Notes under the pieces: model-generated
Told to the model about the DNA's origin: nothing
The model's input: only the letters and a program-made list of their open reading frames with translations
The model's database searches: none
Shown: one piece after another, positions 23,473-34,627 of the stretch
How positions within the stretch are numbered: the stretch's first letter is position 1
How the letters are laid out: the number at the start of each line of letters is the position of its first letter
Program-made: the position numbers and the translations under genes
NCBI GenBank assembly: GCA_934247225.1
Contig: CAKQJE010000008.1
Location: 29,395 to 93,394 of the forward strand
Source of the DNA: an uncultured Clostridia bacterium
GTDB lineage: Bacteria > Bacillota > Clostridia > Christensenellales > Borkfalkiaceae
DNA length: 64,000 nucleotides
Direction of reading: 5' to 3'

Positions 23473-26400
23473 ATGAAAACGGGAACGAACAAAAAGACCT
23501 TGTCGTTGATCCTGGCGTCGCTTTTATGCGTAGCGCTCACGGTTTTCGGCTTAGGTAATCTTTCGGTTTTCAAAAACAGGCAGGCAAAAGCCGCGGGTAA
23601 CGCGGTAGCGAAAGTCGGCGCAACCGAATACGCGGACTTGGAGCAAGCTTTTGCCGCACTCGGCGCGAAGAATTATTCGCTCGAACTTCTCGATGAAGGA
23701 GCGTGGGACGAAGCCACGCCCGTGTATTGGAAGGCGAGCAATAACAACGCGAAAGTCGCCGACGGCTATGCCGCAACATTCGACGCGGCGCTCAAAGCAG
23801 CTTTCAAGGCGAACGGGCAAACGATAACGATCGTTTGTCGCCCCGAAGCGGACGTAGGTTCCGTAACGCACGGTCACGTCGAGGACGACCTTATCGTTTA
23901 CGGCAATAACGCGTATATTTCGGACGGCGAGTGCGATATAGAAGTCGATACATACCGTTTCAGCCGCGAAACGGGAAGTCAGGTTACTTCCGGCGACTAT
24001 CTCACGAAAAATATAACGATAACCGCCTATGAACTCGATAATCTCGGCGTTTGGGGCGAGAGACATTCGAGCGTTACGATAAACGTCAACCTTTACGATT
24101 GCGACGGAAAGGCTATCGACGGCAAGACCAACGTTCAGCGCGTTTACATAAACGGCGGCACGGGCGTCAACAATTACAATATTTCGGGATGCGACTTTTT
24201 GACCGCCGCTACCTCGCTTTACAGCAACGCGGACGGTAAAATCGTCATAAAAGGTTGCTCGTTCACGGGTTCGCAGGTTCCCGTAAACTTCAACCATAAA
24301 ACGAACGGCGATATGTCGCTCACGGTTGAAAACTGTACGTTCGACTCCTGCGGAGACGAAGGCGATTGGAAAGCTTTTGCCGCTCCCGTGCGTTTCGTAA
24401 ACAGCGCGGACGGAACTATGGGCGCAACCGTCGACAATTGTACTTTCGAAAATACCGTAGGAAGTAACGGCGACGTTCTCGTCGGCGACGGCAGAGAGGG
24501 AAAAGCTTCGGGCGATGTTGCGGTTTCGGTTAAGAACACCGCGGCTAAAGTCAGCGTTCAGCAGCCCGGATATTATACTGCCGCCGGAACGACCAACAAA
24601 GACAAGGCTGAAAGCAAGGAAGTTTCTTCCGACACTCCTTACATTTCGGGCGAAAACTACACGACGATAAAACTTACTTACGGAAACGACGTTGCGGCGG
24701 AAGATATCGCCGCGGCTAAAAAGCTTTACGAAGGCGTTGCTTATTCCACGAACAAAGCCGCCAACGAAGCTTATATGGCTTTATACGGCGTGACCTGGGA
24801 TAAAGGATATCTCGACGTTACGGATTACGCCGCTCCGCTTTACAAGTATGCGGGCGTAAGCGGTTCCGTAACGGAAGTTAAGTATTACGTTCACGGCGAA
24901 ATGGCGGGCTTCACTTCGTTGCAGTCGAACGGAAACAATATCGACAGCACGGTCGGCGGTAACCACCAGATCGCGAGAACGAGCTATTCGATAATCGGCG
25001 TAAACGACGAAAACGGCAATAAGGCTAAGATTACCGACGGAAACGTTCAGGCTTACGTTGCGGGCGGTTACGACAGTATGTTCACTGTCGGCGGAAAGCT
25101 GATAATAGATAATATCGAATTCACAAACACTAAATCCACAACCGTAGGAGCTTCTGCGGCCGCTGCAACCAAAGACTCTGAGAAAACAGCCGATTTTGCA
25201 CAGATGCTTATCACGAATTGCATTTTCCGCGGAAGACTTTACGTTTACGATAATTTCGATAATGCGGGCAAAATGACGTATATGATCAGCGACTGCGTAT
25301 TCGACGGTACGAATTATTCGGGCGATGAAAACGCGTATACCATTTTCGCTCAGTGCAAAGGCGGCGATAAGCTTTGCATAGACGGCAATAAAATAAGCGG
25401 TTTCAAGCGCGGAATCAACATAGATAATCCGAACATCAACGCGGAGATAAAGAATAACGAAATCTCCGTAACGGATCCGAATCGTTCGTGCATTCAGCTT
25501 TCCGGTCTTGCTACGGCAGAGATCGCGAACAATAACCTTATTCTTAACGGCGGCAACGCGATAACGCTTCATAAAAAGCTCCTTGATCAGTCCGTCGTTC
25601 CCGAAATAACGTTTGAAAATAACGACGTAACGGGTACGGGTTACCTCGTATACGACGACGCGGCTGCAAACAACAAGGAATTTACAAGCGAAAATCTTGT
25701 TTTCAACTGCAACTCCAACACCGTTTCCGCAAAGGTGGATACCGAAAACGGCATTAAGGACGGCAAAGTGTCCGCCGTATCCGCCGACGTCAACGGAGAA
25801 GTCCATTTCTATAAGGATGCAGATGGCGTATGGCACATAAATAACGGCGAAGGTCTTGCGAAATTTGCAAGAAGCGTAACGGAAACAAACAGATACAAGG
25901 GTGAAACCGTAAAACTCGATTGCGATATCGATATGACGGGCGTTGAATATGCTTCCGCGGGGTATGGATATCTTAACGGATTTAACGGAACGTTCGACGG
26001 TTGCAATAAGACGATAAAAAACCTTTCGATTACCGAAACGGGTAATTACAGCGGTCTCTTCTATGTTCTTACGGGTACCGTTAAGAATCTCACAATCACA
26101 AACGCAGATGTTACGGGCGTAAGAGCCGCAGTTCTTGCGGGCGCTTCTTATTCCTGCACGATCGATAACGTCAAGATTCTTGATTCCGTGGTCACGGGCG
26201 AACAGAAATGCGGGGGCTTGCTCGGTTTCCAGATGAATGGCTCCAATCTTACGATCAACAATTGTCTCGTAAGCAACGTTTCGGTTAACGCGGCGGAAAC
26301 CAAATATTCCGACGTACAAGGAGCTTCTTTCGGCGGACTTGTAGGTTTTATTCATATGGACGTGAACGCGACCATAACCAATAACACCGTAAGTCAGATT

Positions 26401-29400
26401 TCGTTCAGCGGATTGCTCAAAGAAGATTTCTATGCCAAACATCCCATATTATATTATCAATATTTATCTCACCCGTTTATCGGCGCGTTGATAGGAACTA
26501 CCACGAACTCGACCAAAACTTACACGGCAACATTAAGCGGAAACACCGTTGCTTCCGTGGAAGGGCTTTTAACGGGTCCCACGTCGAACAAATATGTAGG
26601 TTTCTATTATCGTAGCGATTTCTCGGCAAAAGACGTAACGACAATCATTGTCGACGGCGAAACCGTCGTAAACAAAGTTGCGGCGCATATCGGCGACGAC
26701 TATTACGCTTCTTTCGAAGAGGCTTTGGCGGCGGCGAAAGACGGCGATACGATAACTCTTCTCGAAGATATTACTGTTACAGGCAAACAGGTTGTTATCG
26801 ATAAAAATGTAACTATCGACCTCAACGGTAAAACTCTTAAAGTAAGCAAATATACGACCAATAAAGAACGAATCAACGTAACGGGCGAACTTACCGTTAA
26901 GGATAGTGCCGAAGGCGGCGTTATCTGCTCCGATTATACGGGTACTTCCGGTCTTGTCGTAAAAATTGCCGACGGCGGTAAATTCATTCTTGAAAGCGGA
27001 ACTATTACCACCGAAGGAATGGCAAACCCAGGCAACGCCGTGAAGATTGAGACGGGCGGCGAGTTCGTTATGAACGGCGGTACTGTAAAAGCCGACGGAA
27101 AGAGAGCAAACAGGGCGATTAACGTTACCGGAGGTAAGACGGGCAGAGCAACGTTCACTATGAACGGCGGTTCTGTTATTGCGGATAAATCTACCGACGA
27201 AACGGAAACTGCGATTTATGGAATAGTCGGCAGTTATTATTCGGACATCGCTTTAAACGGCGGTTCGGTAAAAGCTCCTCAGGCTATATCCGCAGGCAGC
27301 TCGACGATTTCCGTCAAGGACGGCGACTATAAAGGAACGGTTGCGGTTAAGAACGGCTCGATTTCGGGCGGTACGTTCGACTCCGCACTCGATTACAAAT
27401 ATCTTGCGGACGGTTACGTTCTCGAAGACAAAGGAGACGGAACTTACGGTCTTAAAGAGGGTAAATATATTGCCGGAATAGACACTGTCGGCTACGAATC
27501 TTTGCAGGAAGCTATAAACGCGGCTGCGGAAAACGCAATCGTTAAACTCGTTGCCGATACAACCGAAAACGTAACAATCGAAGCGGGCAAGAAAATAACG
27601 CTCGATCTCAACGGATTTACGTTAAGCGGCGGAACGGGCAACAATAAAGCCGCGATCCTTAACTACGGTACGGTAGTAATTAAAGATTCGAGCAAGGCAA
27701 CGGGTACCGTTAAGCGTGACGATAACGGAACGGTAGGCGAAACTTCTTACTACGTAATCCAAAACTTCGGCACGATGACGATTGAGTCCGGAAATATCAC
27801 AAACAATTCCGGTTATAAAAAGACTAATCCGAATGGGGATATGGTCGGTTCGTCGCTTATCTGCAACGGCGACGACGATCCCGGCGGAACGCTCACCGTT
27901 AATGGCGGTAAGCTCACACAGCTTAATTTCATTGCGATAAAGAACGGCGCACTCGGAAATCTTATCGTAACGGGCGGTGAAATAACTTCAAAGCATTCCG
28001 CAATTCAGAACTGGTTCAACGCAACCGTAACAGGCGGTACGATCAAAGGTCAGCTCTGGACGGACGCGTGGAAAGAGGGCGAAAGCGTTGGTAACACCGT
28101 TATCGGCGAGGGCGCAAACTTCACGGGCGAAATCGTAATGGATATTACGGGCAGCGTAGTTCCGAAGCTTTCGGTTAAGGGCGGTACGCTTAACGTAACG
28201 AATTGGAGAATAACGAACGCTTGCGCGAAAGCAGGCGGTAAACCCGAAGTTTCGGGCGGTACGTTTACTTCCGCGGTAGACGAAAGCTATTGCGCGGAAG
28301 GTTATATCCCGACCCTTAAAGACGGCGTTTATGTCGTTAAAGCGGGTAAATTCGTTGTAAGAGTAAACGAACAAGGTTACGAAACTCTTGATGAAGCGTT
28401 GGCGGCGTTAAAAGACGGAGACACACTGACGATTCTTGAAGATATCGAAGTTTCCGATCAGATCGTTATCGAAAAAGCCATAACGATAGATCTTGGCGGC
28501 AAAACGCTTTTGAACAGTTATGGCGGTAACGGATACAGCTTAGTAACGAAAGCCGATGTTACGTTAAAAAACGGTACTTATAAATCGACTGTTTCGTCTG
28601 CACGCGGAATCGGAGCATACGCAAACTTTAACGCAGAAGGTCTTACGGTAGAAGCCGCAGGACTTGTCGGTATCGCAATGTCGGTTGGCAATACGACATG
28701 CAACGTAACGGATTCCGTTATTAAAGCGGGTTATGCGATCGCGAACTTTGCGGACGACAACAAACTTGTTATAAACAAATCCACGGTTCTCGGAACGGGT
28801 TGCGGTATTTACCACAACGGTTCAAATAAGAGATGTACTCTCACCGTAGCCGACTCCAAGATCGTTGCGGGAACGGAAGAAGTAGACGGCGCAGGTAATT
28901 CCGCAACGACGGGTATTTATGTTTCGGGCAGCGTTACCGACGCAGCTGATTACAGCAACATAGCCCTTACAAATTGTACGGTTATGGGCGGAACGGCAAT
29001 CGAAGGTAAATTCGTAAATCTTACGCTTACCGATTGTACCGTTAAAGCAACGGTTTCCGAAACTTCTTACGTTATGAACAACAACGGCGCGACCTCGCTC
29101 GGTTTTGCCGTGGCTATAACGGATAACACCACCTTGGCGACCAGTAAAACGCCCGAACCCAAGGGAACGATAACCATTACCGGCGACAAAGGTAACTATA
29201 CAGGCGTTGTCGGTCTCGGAAACCTCGCTTCCGTTAAGGAAACTTACAGCGATTTCGTCGACGCGTCCTATGCGATAAGCGGCGGAACGTTCTCTGCGGC
29301 TCTTGGCGAGGAATATTGCGCGGACGGATTTATTCCGACCGAAAACGAGGACGGAACGTTCGGCGTTAAAGTCGGCAAATATGTGGCGCAATACACGAAT

Positions 29401-32400
29401 AGAAGCGGCGAACTTCTTAAATATGAAGATATCCAGGAAGCTATCAACGCGGCAAGCTCCTTTAACGGCGGGCAGTTCGTCGTAGAAGTTCTTTGCGATA
29501 TCGAAATAAACGAAACGATAAACTATGCAAAGGAATACGGCGGATCCGTTCTTCTCGATCTTGGAGGATTTACTCTTACTGCAAGGGGATGCACGGCAAT
29601 TCAGGTACATAAAGGTAACCTTTACGTTAAAAACGGAACGATTACCGCGACCGGGCTTGACGAAAACAGCGCGGTAATTCGCGTGGGCAGCGACGACGCG
29701 GCGGGATCTATTCCGCTTCTTAATATCGGCAAAGGAACGGTCGTTTCCGCTCCCGAATCTTACGGTATACTCGTTTACGGCTCGGCAACCAAGGGCGGCA
29801 AACTTACCGTCGGAAGCACGGGTATTGTAGAAGCTACGGGATCTAAGCCCGCAATTGCAGGAAAGAGCGACGAAGCTTACAACACGGGAGCAACGACTAT
29901 AACCGTAACCGGTACTGCGAAAGTAATCGCTTCGAACAATTACGCGATTTACCACCCGCAAGCGGGAACGGTGTCAATCGGCGGCGGTACTGTAGAAGGT
30001 CTCGGCGGCATTCAGATGTCGGCAGGTTCGTTATCCGTTTACGGAAGCCCCGTTATCACCGCAACAGGTAATGCGGGAACTAAGACGGAAGTCGACGGAG
30101 TAATTCTCGACGCGGCGGCAATCTCCGCTGTAAACAGAGGATTTGTCGGCGGCGCGCCCGTAGTAAACGTTAAAGAAACCCCCGTTATCACGGCAAACGG
30201 CGAAGTAATCACTGCGTATGCGTGGGTAAACGGAGCCGAAACAGAGTGGAGCGACGCTTCGATAACCGTCTCGGGAGGTACTTACAACAAGGTGTTCGAT
30301 AAAAAATACCTTGCGGTAAGAGCTTATTTCGAAAAGAAGAACGAGTTATATTGCGTTGAACTTGAAAAAGTTGCGGAAGTAAACGATGTCCGTTACGATT
30401 CGCTTCAAGCGGCAATTAACGCCGCTGTGGCAGGCGCAGGAGATACTGTAAAGATCCTTCAAGACTTCGAAGTGTCAAGCCAGATAACCATAAATGGGGC
30501 AATAACGCTTGATCTTAACGGAAAGACGATAACCAACACCTATGGCGCGGAGAATAGATCCGGAATGTCTATAAACGCTACCGTTACGATAAAGAACGGT
30601 ACATATATAGTTTCTTCGGAAGTTCTTTACAGTGGAATTTACGTTAACAGAAACAGGCATATTATTATAGATAATGCGACGATTGATGCTGCATGTAAAG
30701 TCGGTATAGAGTTAAAATATGCTAACGCCAAATGCACGATTACAGGCGGATCGGTTGTAAAAGCCGACTATGCTGTCGCAAGCGATGCCGACGACACGTC
30801 GCTTAAAATAGAAAATTCGCAGCTTGTCGGAAGAACTTGCGGCGTATATCATAACGGGTCGAAAAAACGCTTCAAGCTTGAAGCTAACGGAGCAACGATT
30901 GTCGCAGGTACCGAAGAAGTAAGCGAAGCAAATAACGCTACTACGGGTATTTACGTTTCGGGTAGTGCGACGAGCGAAAGCGATTACAGCAACATAACTC
31001 TTACGAATTGTACTGTTAAAGGCGGAACGGCAATCGAAGGCAAGTTTGTAAATCTTACGCTTAACAATTGTGACGTTACCGCAACGGCTTCCGAAACCGG
31101 ATACGGCTATAATTCCGACGGCACGGCGACCAAAGGATTTGCGGTAGCATTAACAGATAACACATTATCGGGTACTCCCGCTCCCGCAGGAACGATCGAA
31201 ATTTCGGGAGAAAGCGGCGTTTATAACGGTATCGTTGGTCTCGGCAATCTTGCGGGATTTAAAGATACTTACCCCGGCTTTAAAGACGCAGGTTATAAGA
31301 TCAGCGGCGGTACGTTCTCGTCCGCAATCGGCGAGGACTATTGCGCGGACGGATTTATCGTTTCCAAGAACGAGCAGGGAACTTACAGCGTTAAAGAAGG
31401 CGAATATCTCGTCGCGATCGGCGAAGATAAATTCGGATCTGTCGAAGACGCGGTAGCGGTTTCTAAGAGCGGTGATACGATCAAGCTTTTAAGCAACGTG
31501 TCCGAAAACGTAACGATCGAGGCAGGAAAGAACATAACGCTCGATCTCAACGGATTTACGTTAAGCGGCGGAACGGGCAACAATAAAGCCGCGATTCTTA
31601 ACTACGGCACGGTAGTAATTAAAGATTCGACAAATTCGACGGGTACTATTAAACGTGAGGATAACGGAACGGTAGGAGAAACTTCTTACTATGTAATCAG
31701 AAACCTCGGCACGATGACGATCGAATCCGGAAATATCACAAACAATTCCGGTTATAGACAGACTAATCCGAATGGGGATATGGTTGGCTCGTCGCTTATC
31801 TGCAACGGCGACGACGATCTCGGCGGAACGCTCACCGTTAATGGCGGTAAGCTCACACAGCTTAATTTCATTGCGATCAAGAACGGCGTACTCGGAAATC
31901 TTATCGTAACGGGCGGCGAAATCACTTCAAAGCATTCCGCAATTCAGAATTGGTTCAACGCAAGTATTACGGGCGGAACGATCAAAGGTCAGCTCTGGAC
32001 GGACGCGTGGAAAGAGGGCGAAAGCGTTGGTAACACCGTTATCGGCGAGGGCGCAAACTTCACGGGCGAAATCGTAATGGATATATATGGCAACGTAGCT
32101 CCCGAACTTAAGATCACGGGCGGTACGCTCGACGTAACCAACTGGAGAATAACGAACGCTTGCGAAACAGCGGGCGGTAAGCCTCAGGTTTCGGGCGGTA
32201 CGTTCACTTCCGCGGTAGACGATAAATACTGCGCCGCAGGATTTATCCCTACCGAGAACGAAGACGGAACGTTCGGCGTTCAGACCGTGATTTTCGCAGG
32301 TAACGGATATGGCAGTCAGGAAAAGGTAGAATTCACCTCGATCGAAGAAGCGTTTGCTTCCGAATACAATTGGATTGTAGTCCGCGGAAGTTACGTTCTT

Positions 32401-34464
32401 AAAAACGATCTTGTTATCCCCACCGGTAAATTCTTAGACGTTACGGGAACGCTCACAATCAACGACGGAGTAACGGTCACTGTTTCCAAAGACTGCAAGC
32501 GTTTAGGTATTTTACCTGGCGGAACAGCTATCAACAACGGTAAGATTCTTCTTCTCGGCGAAAAAGACGGCTATGTTATGATTAGCGGAACTTTGGAAGG
32601 CAATTGGCTTACTGCTCCCGAAGGATATGCTATTGTCAGAAACAATAATTCCTACCGTATCATAGATGTTTCTAATGCAGCTGTAAAAATTGAATACGAA
32701 GATGGCTCTGTTCGGTATTTTAACGACGCGTTATTAACCGACAACGCTAAAAAGATAACTCTTTTGAAAGATTTCGACGGCATGATCAGTATCAGTGGAG
32801 ACTCAACTGTTACCTATAATGTCGAAATCGATCTCGGCGGACACACTCTTTCCAAGAGCCTTACGGTAAACGGCGGAGTAATTTTTGTCAGCTATGCAAA
32901 CGTTGTTATTAAAAACGGTAAGGTATTAAGTACGTCGACAGACGGAACTAACAAGCCTGCGCTCAAAGTCAACAGCCATGGTAACGTAACGGTCGACAGC
33001 TCCGTAACGCTTGACGGCGGAACGGTTCAGCCCGCGATTTATCTCGAAGGCGGAATCGTAGACCTTTACGGAACCGCAACGAGTGCAGGCTATTACGCGA
33101 TAACCACTCAGGGCTTGAACAACGTCAACTCCGTAATCACTATTAAAGACGGCGCAACCGTAACCGCAGAAAACGGTGCGGCGATTTACAACCCGCATGG
33201 CGACCTCGTCATCGAGGGCGGTACTATCTCTGGTAAGCTCGGCGTTCAGATATGCGCAGGCTCGCTTTCGATAAGCGGCAACGCTCAGATTACCGCAACG
33301 GGAGCTGTAGAGGCTCACGAGGGCGACGGTCCCGTATTCGACGGCTCGGCTGTTTCGATAATCGACCGTGAAGGATACGCGGGCTTAACGTCCGTCGAAA
33401 TCACGGGCGGAACGTTTACTTCCGCACACGGCACGGCAATCAGGGCGTTTGCTTACGACGACACGACGGAAACCGAATTCGACAACAGCTCGAAAGTGGT
33501 TAAGGTAAGCGGCGGAACGTTCTCGAGCAAGGTTGACGCAAGCCTTATTAAGGACGGCTGCAAACTTATAAGCGTAAACGGAGCTTACGAGGTGTTCGAG
33601 AAACAGATTCTCGGCGCAAGCGTAACGCTCGGCGAAGATATTTCGTTCAACTATTACGTAAAGACCAAGACCGAAAACACGGTTGTCGTCGTTAAGTATA
33701 TGAAGAACGGAACTATGACGGAAGAAACGCTTACAGAATTCGTCGCTATGACGAACAGCAAATACGCGGGCAAATACGTGTTCAGAGGAATTACTCCTCA
33801 GATGATCGCAAGAGGCATCACCGTAGTTTACACGGACGGTTCGGCTTACGATATCATCGAAAACTACAGCGTTGCCGATTATCTCGAAAAGGCATATAGT
33901 AACGAAGCCAACACCGAGGTAACCAAACAACTTGCCGCGGACGTTATGTATTACGGTCTTGCCGCAATGAAATATCGTAAAGCGGACGAAGCCGACATCG
34001 CGGCTGTTCAGGCTCGTATAACCGAACTCGGAATGGTTCAAAACACTGCCGAAATGACAGACACTTCCGTAAGAGAAGGCGAAAATATCGTTAAGGTCAG
34101 CGTCAGATTCGACAATGCGAACAGCCTCGTGTTTGCCGTTAAGGATACCGTATTCAATACAAGTCCGAATTACAAATACTATATCGATAACACCGAGATA
34201 ACGGAATGGAACACCACGCTTATCGACGGTTATCACGTTTACGTGACCGACGCCTTAAAAGCAATAAATTACGTCGGCAAGACGTTCACCGTAACGGTAT
34301 ATCATGCGGACGAAGTCCTTCAAACCATTACCACGGACGTGGGCAGTTACTGCGCTCGTATCGCGGCGGGAGAAACTTATTCGGCAGAACTTAAAGAACT
34401 CGCAAAAGCAACGTATGCTTACGGCAAATCCGCCGTGGCATACGCAAACCAAAGCAATGGCTGA
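23473..34464 (+). CDS. Giant secreted parallel beta-helix repeat protein (3663 residues)
   Basis: The start has a GGAGGT site. A signal peptide (residues about 8-28, cleavage likely near QAKAAG) is followed by a very long array of right-handed beta-helix modules. A typical module opens with a GYESLQEAINAA-type helix, then GDTITLLEDI and ITIDLNGKTL strands, then many T-G-G-T repeats, and closes with SGGTF, a YCADGFIPT-like strand and DGTFGVK. Modules run A (27460-28344), B (28345-29382), C (29383-30370), B' (30370-31404), A' (31405-32280). The last 290 residues form a different, helical and beta-rich domain (from about KQILGASVTLGED) with no LPXTG sorting signal or membrane anchor. It is probably a cell-surface or released adhesin or glycan-binding protein. 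Two tiny genes follow on the same strand. Confidence 0.9.
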   Translation: MKTGTNKKTLSLILASLLCVALTVFGLGNLSVFKNRQAKAAGNAVAKVGATEYADLEQAFAALGAKNYSLELLDEGAWDEATPVYWKASNNNAKVADGYAATFDAALKAAFKANGQTITIVCRPEADVGSVTHGHVEDDLIVYGNNAYISDGECDIEVDTYRFSRETGSQVTSGDYLTKNITITAYELDNLGVWGERHSSVTINVNLYDCDGKAIDGKTNVQRVYINGGTGVNNYNISGCDFLTAATSLYSNADGKIVIKGCSFTGSQVPVNFNHKTNGDMSLTVENCTFDSCGDEGDWKAFAAPVRFVNSADGTMGATVDNCTFENTVGSNGDVLVGDGREGKASGDVAVSVKNTAAKVSVQQPGYYTAAGTTNKDKAESKEVSSDTPYISGENYTTIKLTYGNDVAAEDIAAAKKLYEGVAYSTNKAANEAYMALYGVTWDKGYLDVTDYAAPLYKYAGVSGSVTEVKYYVHGEMAGFTSLQSNGNNIDSTVGGNHQIARTSYSIIGVNDENGNKAKITDGNVQAYVAGGYDSMFTVGGKLIIDNIEFTNTKSTTVGASAAAATKDSEKTADFAQMLITNCIFRGRLYVYDNFDNAGKMTYMISDCVFDGTNYSGDENAYTIFAQCKGGDKLCIDGNKISGFKRGINIDNPNINAEIKNNEISVTDPNRSCIQLSGLATAEIANNNLILNGGNAITLHKKLLDQSVVPEITFENNDVTGTGYLVYDDAAANNKEFTSENLVFNCNSNTVSAKVDTENGIKDGKVSAVSADVNGEVHFYKDADGVWHINNGEGLAKFARSVTETNRYKGETVKLDCDIDMTGVEYASAGYGYLNGFNGTFDGCNKTIKNLSITETGNYSGLFYVLTGTVKNLTITNADVTGVRAAVLAGASYSCTIDNVKILDSVVTGEQKCGGLLGFQMNGSNLTINNCLVSNVSVNAAETKYSDVQGASFGGLVGFIHMDVNATITNNTVSQISFSGLLKEDFYAKHPILYYQYLSHPFIGALIGTTTNSTKTYTATLSGNTVASVEGLLTGPTSNKYVGFYYRSDFSAKDVTTIIVDGETVVNKVAAHIGDDYYASFEEALAAAKDGDTITLLEDITVTGKQVVIDKNVTIDLNGKTLKVSKYTTNKERINVTGELTVKDSAEGGVICSDYTGTSGLVVKIADGGKFILESGTITTEGMANPGNAVKIETGGEFVMNGGTVKADGKRANRAINVTGGKTGRATFTMNGGSVIADKSTDETETAIYGIVGSYYSDIALNGGSVKAPQAISAGSSTISVKDGDYKGTVAVKNGSISGGTFDSALDYKYLADGYVLEDKGDGTYGLKEGKYIAGIDTVGYESLQEAINAAAENAIVKLVADTTENVTIEAGKKITLDLNGFTLSGGTGNNKAAILNYGTVVIKDSSKATGTVKRDDNGTVGETSYYVIQNFGTMTIESGNITNNSGYKKTNPNGDMVGSSLICNGDDDPGGTLTVNGGKLTQLNFIAIKNGALGNLIVTGGEITSKHSAIQNWFNATVTGGTIKGQLWTDAWKEGESVGNTVIGEGANFTGEIVMDITGSVVPKLSVKGGTLNVTNWRITNACAKAGGKPEVSGGTFTSAVDESYCAEGYIPTLKDGVYVVKAGKFVVRVNEQGYETLDEALAALKDGDTLTILEDIEVSDQIVIEKAITIDLGGKTLLNSYGGNGYSLVTKADVTLKNGTYKSTVSSARGIGAYANFNAEGLTVEAAGLVGIAMSVGNTTCNVTDSVIKAGYAIANFADDNKLVINKSTVLGTGCGIYHNGSNKRCTLTVADSKIVAGTEEVDGAGNSATTGIYVSGSVTDAADYSNIALTNCTVMGGTAIEGKFVNLTLTDCTVKATVSETSYVMNNNGATSLGFAVAITDNTTLATSKTPEPKGTITITGDKGNYTGVVGLGNLASVKETYSDFVDASYAISGGTFSAALGEEYCADGFIPTENEDGTFGVKVGKYVAQYTNRSGELLKYEDIQEAINAASSFNGGQFVVEVLCDIEINETINYAKEYGGSVLLDLGGFTLTARGCTAIQVHKGNLYVKNGTITATGLDENSAVIRVGSDDAAGSIPLLNIGKGTVVSAPESYGILVYGSATKGGKLTVGSTGIVEATGSKPAIAGKSDEAYNTGATTITVTGTAKVIASNNYAIYHPQAGTVSIGGGTVEGLGGIQMSAGSLSVYGSPVITATGNAGTKTEVDGVILDAAAISAVNRGFVGGAPVVNVKETPVITANGEVITAYAWVNGAETEWSDASITVSGGTYNKVFDKKYLAVRAYFEKKNELYCVELEKVAEVNDVRYDSLQAAINAAVAGAGDTVKILQDFEVSSQITINGAITLDLNGKTITNTYGAENRSGMSINATVTIKNGTYIVSSEVLYSGIYVNRNRHIIIDNATIDAACKVGIELKYANAKCTITGGSVVKADYAVASDADDTSLKIENSQLVGRTCGVYHNGSKKRFKLEANGATIVAGTEEVSEANNATTGIYVSGSATSESDYSNITLTNCTVKGGTAIEGKFVNLTLNNCDVTATASETGYGYNSDGTATKGFAVALTDNTLSGTPAPAGTIEISGESGVYNGIVGLGNLAGFKDTYPGFKDAGYKISGGTFSSAIGEDYCADGFIVSKNEQGTYSVKEGEYLVAIGEDKFGSVEDAVAVSKSGDTIKLLSNVSENVTIEAGKNITLDLNGFTLSGGTGNNKAAILNYGTVVIKDSTNSTGTIKREDNGTVGETSYYVIRNLGTMTIESGNITNNSGYRQTNPNGDMVGSSLICNGDDDLGGTLTVNGGKLTQLNFIAIKNGVLGNLIVTGGEITSKHSAIQNWFNASITGGTIKGQLWTDAWKEGESVGNTVIGEGANFTGEIVMDIYGNVAPELKITGGTLDVTNWRITNACETAGGKPQVSGGTFTSAVDDKYCAAGFIPTENEDGTFGVQTVIFAGNGYGSQEKVEFTSIEEAFASEYNWIVVRGSYVLKNDLVIPTGKFLDVTGTLTINDGVTVTVSKDCKRLGILPGGTAINNGKILLLGEKDGYVMISGTLEGNWLTAPEGYAIVRNNNSYRIIDVSNAAVKIEYEDGSVRYFNDALLTDNAKKITLLKDFDGMISISGDSTVTYNVEIDLGGHTLSKSLTVNGGVIFVSYANVVIKNGKVLSTSTDGTNKPALKVNSHGNVTVDSSVTLDGGTVQPAIYLEGGIVDLYGTATSAGYYAITTQGLNNVNSVITIKDGATVTAENGAAIYNPHGDLVIEGGTISGKLGVQICAGSLSISGNAQITATGAVEAHEGDGPVFDGSAVSIIDREGYAGLTSVEITGGTFTSAHGTAIRAFAYDDTTETEFDNSSKVVKVSGGTFSSKVDASLIKDGCKLISVNGAYEVFEKQILGASVTLGEDISFNYYVKTKTENTVVVVKYMKNGTMTEETLTEFVAMTNSKYAGKYVFRGITPQMIARGITVVYTDGSAYDIIENYSVADYLEKAYSNEANTEVTKQLAADVMYYGLAAMKYRKADEADIAAVQARITELGMVQNTAEMTDTSVREGENIVKVSVRFDNANSLVFAVKDTVFNTSPNYKYYIDNTEITEWNTTLIDGYHVYVTDALKAINYVGKTFTVTVYHADEVLQTITTDVGSYCARIAAGETYSAELKELAKATYAYGKSAVAYANQSNG

Positions 34465-34481
34465 GACGGAGGTAAAATAAA

Positions 34482-34586
34482 ATGAAAAAACAGTACGAAG
34501 AACCTCAGATCGAGATTATCGTTCTCGATGACGTCGATATCGTAACGACTTCCACGGACGATCCGTTCGTAACGCCGTTCGATTAA
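34482..34586 (+). CDS. 34-residue acidic peptide 1 with EII-DV-IVT-TS motif
   Basis: ATG 34482 has a GGAGGT site eight bases upstream and lies 17 bases after the giant gene. The product has a basic start (MKKQYEEPQ), a core EIIVLDDVDIVTTS and an acidic, proline-containing end (DDPFVTPFD). It has no signal peptide. A second small gene 150 bases downstream encodes a related core, which argues that both are real. Short clostridial proteins with YxxPxxEV and DVITTS patterns are known to me as uncharacterised or as possible precursors of modified peptides; the assignment here is open. Confidence 0.72.
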   Translation: MKKQYEEPQIEIIVLDDVDIVTTSTDDPFVTPFD

Positions 34587-34627
34587 GCGATAAGCAATAG
34601 GCAATAAGCAATTTGAAAAATAATTTT

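Noticed and set aside
27460..32280. CRISPR-like or tandem-repeat array
   Set aside because: The repeats are long, in frame and protein coding; they are beta-helix modules.
23551..34236. Many long minus-strand open frames opposite the giant gene
   Set aside because: They come from the repetitive, codon-biased plus-strand gene, have no ribosome sites or promoters, and their translations look like random mixtures rich in Arg, Phe and Val.
34400..34464. LPXTG cell-wall anchor on the giant protein
   Set aside because: The C-terminus has no LPXTG, hydrophobic stretch or basic tail, so no sortase anchor is claimed.
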